A DNA stretch of 64,000 nucleotides, from positions 23,315,001 to 23,379,000 of the forward strand of contig NC_079885.1 in assembly GCF_029227915.1 (NCBI RefSeq). Reading direction: 5' to 3'. The stretch comes from Hydractinia symbiolongicarpus (lineage: Eukaryota > Cnidaria > Hydrozoa > Anthoathecata > Hydractiniidae). The translations under genes and the position numbers were made by a program. Shown here one piece after another: positions 56,215-64,000 of this stretch; the first letter of the stretch is position 1, and every line of letters starts with the position of its first letter. The notes under the pieces were generated by a model that worked only from the letters and a program-made list of their open reading frames with translations, was not told the origin of the DNA and did no database searches.

Positions 56215-59200
56215 TTATTGTTGTTTGTTCTTCAGTTGAGCTCTCTTAGTTGTGACAGCCTGGAAACCAGATTTAATACTTTGCACTGAACACCTCGAGC
56301 CGCACGTTTCGCATTGTAGAAAAAACAAACGCGTTTCTTTGTGAAGTATAGTTTCCGGTGACCGGCAAGTGTGACAAGTGACGTATTCCTCTAAAATTAC
56401 AAAAAATATCAACGTTTGACAAAGATGATATAGCAAAGAATATATTACAGAATACAGCCACACTTATTTCGGCCAAAAGGAAGTCGTAAGGATTTTGCTC
56501 AAGACAGTAAAAGATTGGTTTCTATTAGCATAAATATTGTTGAGCAACAGGCCCACAATAGTTGTGCATCATCGCGTTACGACTTTATAAACAACAAAAT
56601 GTACAACACAATTTGTAGAGATTTTTTCCTCTCCCTACTTCAGTTGCAGAAGTGTTTCGCACACTTGCGGACTTTAATGAAAACAGATAGTAAGACTGCG
56701 ATAACACCGTAACATCTACACACGACGCCTGGAGATTTCTGAGTGTGTCACCGTAAGAAAAAACAGCGTGGCAACAAAAAGAGGGTTTTGAATTAAAAAA
56801 AATCTGATTGTGGGAATTCAAGTTGTAAACTTAACTTCGCAAATTGCATAAAAGTGAAGGGACGAAATACGTCTTGTGAGATTTCTACAAAAGCAACAAC
56901 AAAACACGACTTACTTATATATCTTTTTAAAACATTTTCGATGTGTTTCTGTTGAAATTTTCCCTTTATAATTAACTGATTCGTACCATCCACTGTACCA
57001 CTAAAAACAATAAACATAAGTATGTATAAAAATAGACAAAAAAAATGATGACAAAGACGGGTGCTTATACAAGTGGATGCTGATGCAGCAGGCAGCCTAA
57101 ACGATGCATTAAAATGTTTAAGAAACGAACTCACTGCCTTATTATACACCCCTAAAACTAAACACATCTGCAACTCATATAACATAAACCGTACTTCCTC
57201 TAATAACCACAGTTGTGTTTACAACTAACTTTACAGTGCAAGTTAAGAATCTTTTTTTTTCAATTAAGATTATATTTTTTAACAAAAACTATAATCTTTT
57301 CAAATTTAAAGTCTTTATACAATAAACAATGCATAAGAACCACTGTTTTCTAATAAACACTGCATTTTAGGGTGTGACGCTTTTTTATAAGAGGCGTTTG
57401 TTTGGGGGTACAGTTTGCTACCGTGATTAGTTCATATACGCACCGTCTATTTGTGTTCATTTAAGGTATTACAGTATGAATTGCATTCAAGTACGTTGTT
57501 ATCTGTCACTTTGAGGCTCCTTGGGAGGTTTTGCTATCCATATTTAAAGGCAAATCGCAAATTAAGTGTACCATAACCTTCTACATGATGCACAGTAGGT
57601 TGTTAAAAAAATCCCCGCATACACCCCCGGCATACTATCTTTTAGATAGTTTGTATACTTGATCAACGGTCTTTGCTTTCTAATTTTTAAAGCAGATGCG
57701 AAATTGTCTAAATGATTTAGGGTGAGGTGTATATTTGGTAAGTCACTTACGGCAAACCATTCAAAAATGAATAGGGGTTTGTATCAGACAAAAGAAAAAT
57801 TAGTAAAAACCAACCTGGTGCCCAACTCTGCTAGCAAGAACGCTAAAAGATGTTTTGGCTGTCTGTGCAAGATTTTGCATATGTCGGTGAAGTTTACAAA
57901 GGATGTTTTCTTGGTGCCAACCCGCACCACTTGTGGAGGTTTCATAACGAATTTGCGTTTGCCACCTTCAACCATGTTGGGGTTTTTGGCGCGCATTATG
58001 TCGAACACTCTCTTCAGCAACTAGTAAGGATAAAGTATAAGTTATTAATGCAGAATTAGAGAATGTTTATATCAATAAAATAATATATGGGAAGGGCGGG
58101 AAAGCGTGTGGAGTGGAAACAAAATCAAAAATTAACATTCAGGGAAAGGGAAGAAGGCGATTATTATGTATGCAAAAAAGTTGAAATGAAAATCAACTAG
58201 TTACATTTCAGAACTAATCTTTAAGTGGAATTCCAGCTTTATATTGCGTTTCTTTTATCCTTCAAAGAAAATTTAACTTCCACATCGACTTGGCTGGTAT
58301 CCAGCGCTTTTGTCGCTATAATGCAAAAAGCGCAAACTTCTTTTGCCAGCGCCACACAAACAAATTGATTTCCATTAGTAGATTAATAAAGTGTAACGTA
58401 CAGGAAGATGTTAAACAAACAGAAAAACCTCTTCAAAATTTAACATTGTTGACCTGACATTGTTATTTAAATAACCAACCTCGAAGAATAGCTGGGAAGG
58501 AGGTATGGGAATTAAAAAGAAAAGGAGAATAGAAGTCGTTTTAGTAAAGTACTATAAATTAAGTTTGTAACCCTACATTAAGTTTTCAATTTTTTTTTGC
58601 CACCAACATTAGACTTTTTTAAGAACATATACTAGTCGTTAACCCGTGGAAATATCCACGGGTTCGCCGGTCCTTTTCATATAGCATTGCGTGCGTCTCG
58701 CTACTTGCGCAGACGGACAGACGTATACGGGTATTATAATATAGATTTATTTTACTTATCAATTAAATAATGTTGAAGGATTAGTTACAGAAAAAAAATT
58801 CTGTTTTTAGTAAGTTGTAATGTCATTTTTTACTTTGTGATTGTGCATATGTAAACAAACATACAATTTTTTTTTTTTTACTTTATTAGTCAAAAAGTTA
58901 AAGGACCATCGATCTAGGCGCAAAATTCAGTTATCAGGGGAAGTTTTTGTTCATTGCACATGCGTTGCACAATATGAGTCGACGATTTTTGCGTTATAGC
59001 TAATAAAAACACTGAATGTAAACCAGCCTTAAATGTCTTTACAGCAATCACGTACACAAACGTCTACGTACCTAACCCATGCGAATAGAGTGTGACAAAT
59101 CAATGCATACCTCATCATATGTATATTCTCTGTTGTCATCTTCAACTGACTCGTTTTCTTTGTTTTCACCTATCAAAACAAACAACAGTATTTTAAATTA

Positions 59201-59990
59201 GAGCACTCTTTACTACCTAAGCCGTAATGCAATCAAACTTGTCAACGAAATTAAGAAATTTTGCCAATTTTATTCCTTTTTTTTTTTATTCCTTGCACTT
59301 TGTCTAAAAGCTGCCATGTTTGCACAATTATCATATTCCACTGTTACTTTTCCAAGTTCCTATAGGCCCTTGAGTTTTACTTATTAAAACATAAGTCACA
59401 AAATATTTACATACCTTTTGATTCTGTGTCATCTGTCTGAAAAAATAATAATAAAATCTTTACTTAAAAATGTGTAAAGCCACAGTTTATACTATACATT
59501 CCAAGAAAGAAAAGTAAAAAAAATCAGTAATTTGGTCCAAATAATTCAAAAGTTTATTACACCAGCACAAGTCTTAAAAAGTTAGTTTAAATGCTAGTTG
59601 AAATCCAGCACATGGACCTATACAACTACAAACAGCTAAGGTCTCTCGAGCAACATCAAGTCAAAACGTCAGATGGATAAACCCTAAATAATTTAAAAAA
59701 CAAAACATCATTACTGGTAAGGCGTCTCCCACTGCACTCATATCCAATGCTGGCCCTCTTTTCTTTTTCTTTTTCTTTTTAAAACTTGAAAAGTCATCTA
59801 GATCGTCAGCTATGGTCACTTTCTCTGTTTTGGTTTTTTCCTTTTCAGTACTTTCTGCTGGTATCTCTTCGTTTTTCGTTTCCGCTGGCTGAGTTGTATC
59901 AGCAGCTGATGATTCGTTCATCGCATCCAGTTCCTCAACGTTGATCGGTGCCTTCTTCTTCTTCTTTTTCTTCATAGTTGGGTCAAATAA
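56215..59990 (-). CDS. EIF2S2: translation initiation factor eIF2 subunit beta, first exon not found
   Basis: Six exons on the minus strand, 274 residues, in phase: 59715-59990, 59415-59436 (a 22-nt microexon), 59111-59169, 57815-58020, 56915-57000, 56215-56390. The first identified exon opens [13 protein letters not shown], matching the family's IFDPTM plus lysine block, so a short upstream coding exon is expected; it was not recognised up to 64000. A second lysine block follows [10 protein letters not shown]. Then comes EYTYDE, the conserved core [50 protein letters not shown], and the C-terminal zinc finger CHTC...CETC. The protein joins eIF2 alpha and gamma in the GTP/Met-tRNAi ternary complex; lysine blocks bind eIF5 and eIF2B epsilon, and the zinc finger contributes RNA binding. 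Human eIF2 beta is 333 residues with three lysine blocks; this one has two, so part of the N-terminal tail is shorter. Confidence 0.95.
58628..58746 (+). repeat. hairpin-ended repeat family, best copy (about 119 bp)
   Basis: Begins ACTAGTCGTTAACCCGTGG with the perfect palindromic hairpin CCCGTGGA-AATA-TCCACGGG, continues through GCATTGCGTGCGTCTCGC and GACGGACAGACGTATACGG, and ends GTATTATAATATAG. It lies in an EIF2S2 intron. The copy at 54800-55000 is in the opposite orientation. Confidence 0.75.
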
Positions 59991-60979
59991 CTAAATATAA
60001 CAATGATTGCTAATAGTACCAATAGTAACAGATTGGTATTGGATATTTACAAAACTTGACAAAACTGGATGAATCGTTTGTTAATATGATTTTGTTTGAT
60101 TGAAACGATCCCTAGTGGTGGATGAATGTTTCTTTAGAAAGTTCAATGGACGGATGTTTTTTTTGAAAACCTGCTTAGCATTAGAAACAATTACCATTGC
60201 ACTGTATTATTTATTAGACATCACTAGGTAGTAAAATTTGAATTAGAAAGGTTTATATATTCGTGGGTTTAAAAAATAGTTTATGTAGCTTTTTTAGTTG
60301 GGTTACTAGTGTTTATCTACAAACATCATTGATATAACACGCAATTACATATCCTCTGGTATTGGTTGGGTAGTAATCAGTAATGCCTATTGACATTTCT
60401 ATTTATTTTTATTTATATACAGTATCTGCTGGTTTTTGTTGAAAAAACATAGGTATTATAGCTAATATATCTCCACTCCACCCCCCTCTGAAATATAACA
60501 AAATTTCACCTTGAACTCCCATGATGAATGTAAGTACCCCGGTCCCACCTATACAAAGAAAAATAACTTGACACTGTCAGTTGCGCGTTGGCTTTAAATC
60601 AATCAGCAGTGTCTGGCGCATTTCTTAGCCTTGCAAGAGAGTAATCAGGTTGGTCTGGATTAAGTAGAATTTCTACTGCCCCTTTTTTCCTAAAGATCTC
60701 AACTAAAAGATCAAGTTAATTAACAAAATCACTTATCACACAGAAAATTGACCTGTTTAGCACATAATCCACCCAAAATATGTTCATTGCACTTAGCCCT
60801 GTTGCTAGGTATGGTTGCTATTTTGAAAAGGAATTAAAGTAAAATTAATAATAATATGAACAAAATTTTAAACTTTGACCATGAGCATTTATTTAAGTGT
60901 TCAGGTTTCTTGTATTTTTTAGCTTCTATAAGGAAAGGCTCTTATCAGAGACCTGTAAGAGGGAGTTGTTAAGAAAATT

Positions 60980-61019
60980 TTAAGGTCTCTGGTTAGATGT
61001 AAGGTCTCTGGTTAGATGT
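60980..61019. repeat. tandem duplication of 19-20 bp
   Basis: Two adjacent copies of AAGGTCTCTGGTTAGATGT. Confidence 0.85.
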
Positions 61020-63245
61020 ATATGGATGACAAACTGCGTCTTTTTTATTGTGGCAAAAATAAGAAATACTATGTTAAAAATGTCAAATGTGAGTTAAAAT
61101 TTAGAGAAAATTTCCAATTTCAACCTTCCAAGAATTTTCAACCTTTCAATTTCTAAACCTATTGAGAAACAGTATTTGCTAGAAATCGGGATCCTATATT
61201 AATTCGATCACAAAAATCTCTTAACTACAGTATGGTCTCTGCATACCCAGTTCATCAAAACTTTTAACTTTTCACCATGATAAGTTAATTTGAACTTGTT
61301 TTCAAAGTGTTTAAAAACCTTATTACTTTCTGGTATGTTAAATTTACAGATTTGAACAGGTCAGGCCAAACAGGCAGGTAATGGTCACACTACAAGTAAG
61401 TGTTAAACAAAACAGTTAATACTTCAAGAGCAGTTTAATTCAGTAAACATAACCACGTTGTAAGGTGACATTGCCTAATCAGGCCACTAGTGACTGACAA
61501 GTGGTAGTTCGGTGCTATTCACATTTTGGTTATTGTTACGGTTATAGAACCTCATATCAGACCCTAAAATAACCAAAATTCAAGAAATCTAAAAACTGTC
61601 TAAACACACTGAGAAAACGAAAAGATTTTATACTACTTAAAATCTATTTCTGTAAAAACATTTTTATGAATTTTTAAAATATATCCAGAAATAGATCTGA
61701 AATAACCATTATTTCCCCAAAAGTCAACTTAGCAAAACATATATGGCCAACGAGCCAATATTACACCAATGATGAATACCAGAGGATCCAGAGGATGCTT
61801 CTGTTTTTAACTTGTTAGCCCTTTGGCTAAATAAGTTTTCTATAGTTTATAAAGTGAAAAAATCAAAATTTCTTCTAAAAATTCTTAGCGTTGCCCCAAG
61901 GGGTTGCCTGGCATTCTGATGCTTTTCTGTGAATTTCATTTTAATTCTAAATTTTACCCTGGCTAATTGTTCCAGGGTAATAAATGAACAAAATTAAAAA
62001 CTTAAAAGCTTTACTCATTCCTAAACCAGTGTAGACACATTATCGGCTAAAGTCTATTTTACTTCCATTTTATATAAACACATCAACCTCAGTTTTATCT
62101 CAGTAAAAAAACACGTCTTAAACACGTCTTCGGTAACAAGAAAGTTTGAAATTTGTATTTGAAGTACATCTGACATTTTTATAAATAGGCTGGATAAAAA
62201 CAAACATAGGTCGTGAGAGAAAGAATGCTAAAATGAGGAAAGGGACTGATAAATTAGCTAACGGCAAGACATAATAAAAATTTCAGCTAACTTTAAATAA
62301 AAAGCTTAGCTAATGATGCCGAATCAACAAAATGTGAGTTTTTTTTTAAAAAAATATTTGGTCAACTAACAGTTAACAAGTATAGACAGCTTAAGGTGAA
62401 AAATTAGCAAGGGTTCAGCAATTATTTTAAATTTGTAAAATGACTTTAGAGTAACTGTTGCTAATTACACTCAGGTGTTGTTTTTTTGAAAGCATGCAAA
62501 GTTCTTCGCCCTTCTTTTAGCCCACGAACATCTAAATCATGCGCATACACCATATGCAGCAGTTGACTTGACTGTTTAATTATCACAAATAAATACACAA
62601 AGGAAGGCAACTCCATTAACCATTCCGTGTTGTAATAAGTACCACAGTCAGCCACAAGAACGAAAATCTAGGGAAAGGGGTTTCTTTAATTCGAAATTTA
62701 CCCCAGAAGAGAACAACAAACCCCAGACTAGAGTAATTACCCCTGGGTATTTGTCTAGGGTCTGTCCACCTTTGTTAATTAATCCACCGTAGCCTAATTA
62801 CATAGCTAGTACTTTGACTGTAGCTACAATTGACAAAACCTGAGTGACAATAAAAAACTTTTAGGAAATTAGTTTTAAAAAGATCTAAAAATTTAAATTT
62901 TAGCACTAAAGATCAAATGTCGCATCAAATAATGCTCATGGTTTTTTTGTGTGACGTCAAAGAAACATTCTAGATGACTTTGCTGTGCAATTTGAATAAG
63001 TTTGTTAAATAAAACAGCTGCAAACTTTAATAACAAAATAGATGAACAAAATAGATTAACTAAAATGAGCGGCCTTACTTTGTTTTTCAATAGTCTGTAA
63101 CACTTTATTTCTGGTACGCGTGATCATGATTTAAGAAGCTCTAATCGTAGCACACAGTAACAAAACAAAAGCAATACGAAATGAAGATTAAAATAGACAG
63201 TTAGTATTTGGATCAACTTGTTGAAATGCATTTTTAAATTTTGAA

Positions 63246-63309
63246 TATGTAAAAAAAAGGTAGCTACAGTTGGACAAAAGTAAAAAAAAGGTAGCTACAG
63301 TTAGACAAA
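63246..63309. repeat. tandem duplication of about 31 bp
   Basis: Two adjacent copies of a unit with an A run followed by GGTAGCTACAGTTGGACAAAA, shown in part; the second copy has one G-to-A change. The near identity suggests a recent event. Confidence 0.85.
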
Positions 63310-63589
63310 ATGACAGATCAAAATTGATTTTGCGCATGATCGTACATTGTCTGATATCTGAATTTTATTTCTTGGCCTGCAAACAATTTAATACATACAG
63401 TGTTGGTCCAAGGCAAAATATCTTGTTCATTAGAAGGTCACGCCAGATTTAATAAAAACATTCAATAAAAGAAATATGATGGAAAAATTATGATTGATGA
63501 GTTTGCTGTGTCCAGGAAATACATCCTCTTCCATATAAAATTTATTGGGATATTGTTGGTGGACAAAAGCTTGATTTTATTTTCGATCC

Positions 63590-63895
63590 AGTCTTTTTCA
63601 GGAGATGCGTGCGATCGCACACACGCCTTGGCACACGCCCATATCTTTTCAGGCGTGTGATTAATCACATGCCTGAAAAACAAATATTGAGTTTTCAAAA
63701 TCAACCTTTAAAACCCTTTTCTGGCCCCTTCGTAGTTGGTAACCAGGTCTTGCACAAGAAATCCAGCCATGCGGTCTTTAACTAATGAAGAGGTGAACGG
63801 AGCACGGATGATGCAAGCCTGCAAAACTGCACTTATAGGCGAAATAGACATTTTATCATGGATTTAATTGTAGATAACTTCTTCAGGTCCGAAGA
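63590..63895 (-). mobile_element. inverted partial copy of the 22393 hAT-like element
   Basis: The minus strand shares GATAAAATGTCT, AAGTGCAGTTTTGCAG, GACCGCATGGCTGGATTTCT and AAGACCTGGTTACCAAC with 22755-22945, then AGGTTGATTTT and the GTGATTAATC...GCCTGAAA region with 23220-23275. About 265 bp present in the first copy (22955-23220) is absent here. Its termini were not recognised; one may lie beyond the window. Confidence 0.75.
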
Positions 63896-64000
63896 TGCGG
63901 TGTAAATTTTTTTAAGTTTTAAGCCCTGTGGATAAATTGTTTTTTTAACTTGAAAACAAAGCATATTTTTGCCTATTTGCTTGTGATGACCTGAAAAGAG

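Larger units (their letters stand above)
59991..64000. other. EIF2S2 upstream intron or 5' flank
   Basis: No exon with splice sites and a start encoding a short MSxDE-type leader was recognised. The stretch holds two tandem duplications (60980-61019, 63246-63309) and an inverted copy of the hAT-like element interior (63590-63895). Other frames look random. Confidence 0.5.

Overview
This is a eukaryotic nuclear window, A+T-rich and dominated by introns and decayed transposons. It has GT-AG introns, about 44 assignable coding exons in four conserved metazoan genes, poly-T/A tracts, a vertebrate-type telomere hexamer block and many terminal-inverted-repeat elements. The gene set is ordinary for animals. 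The LINE type (an endonuclease/reverse-transcriptase ORF with an internal zinc-finger-like segment and an ATG/GAT-repeat tail) and the abundance of short foldback elements suggest an early-branching animal, most likely a cnidarian (possibly a hydrozoan). I infer that from general features; no diagnostic marker proves it.

Layout. 1-3555: intergenic, with one 323-bp MITE. 3560-9440: a stack of transposons in which a decayed LINE (minus strand) is interrupted by a 2-kb insertion that itself carries a second, 5'-truncated LINE copy, and also by a 719-bp Tc1/mariner-like MITE. 13035-13451: a small single-exon reading frame for a secreted six-cysteine protein. 14842-22167 (minus): CFDP1/Bucentaur, 8 exons. 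22393-25683: two non-autonomous DNA elements between the divergent CFDP1 and SPG7. 26140-35747 (plus): SPG7/paraplegin, the mitochondrial m-AAA protease, 20 exons. 36404-50499 (minus): an SLC6 Na+/Cl- dependent transporter, 10 exons, tail-to-tail with SPG7. 50500-56214: repeat-rich intergenic DNA. 56215-59990 (minus): EIF2S2 (eIF2 beta), six exons; its 5'-most coding exon was not found and probably lies upstream, possibly beyond the window.

The genes do not form a pathway: chromatin remodelling (CFDP1), mitochondrial protein quality control (SPG7), plasma-membrane solute uptake (SLC6) and translation initiation (eIF2 beta) are unrelated housekeeping or physiological functions. I reconstructed exon chains by hand from family conservation and splice-site phase. 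All four chains stay in frame; CFDP1, SPG7 and SLC6 are complete from ATG to stop (488, 783 and 641 residues).

Nothing here is a clear new biological system. The most interesting material is the repeat biology: two hAT-like elements with 6-bp target duplications, a Harbinger-like element carrying a MADF fragment, a tRNA-derived SINE in two copies (one abutting a telomeric hexamer array), a family of short hairpin-ended elements, and unusual residues in otherwise invariant positions of paraplegin.
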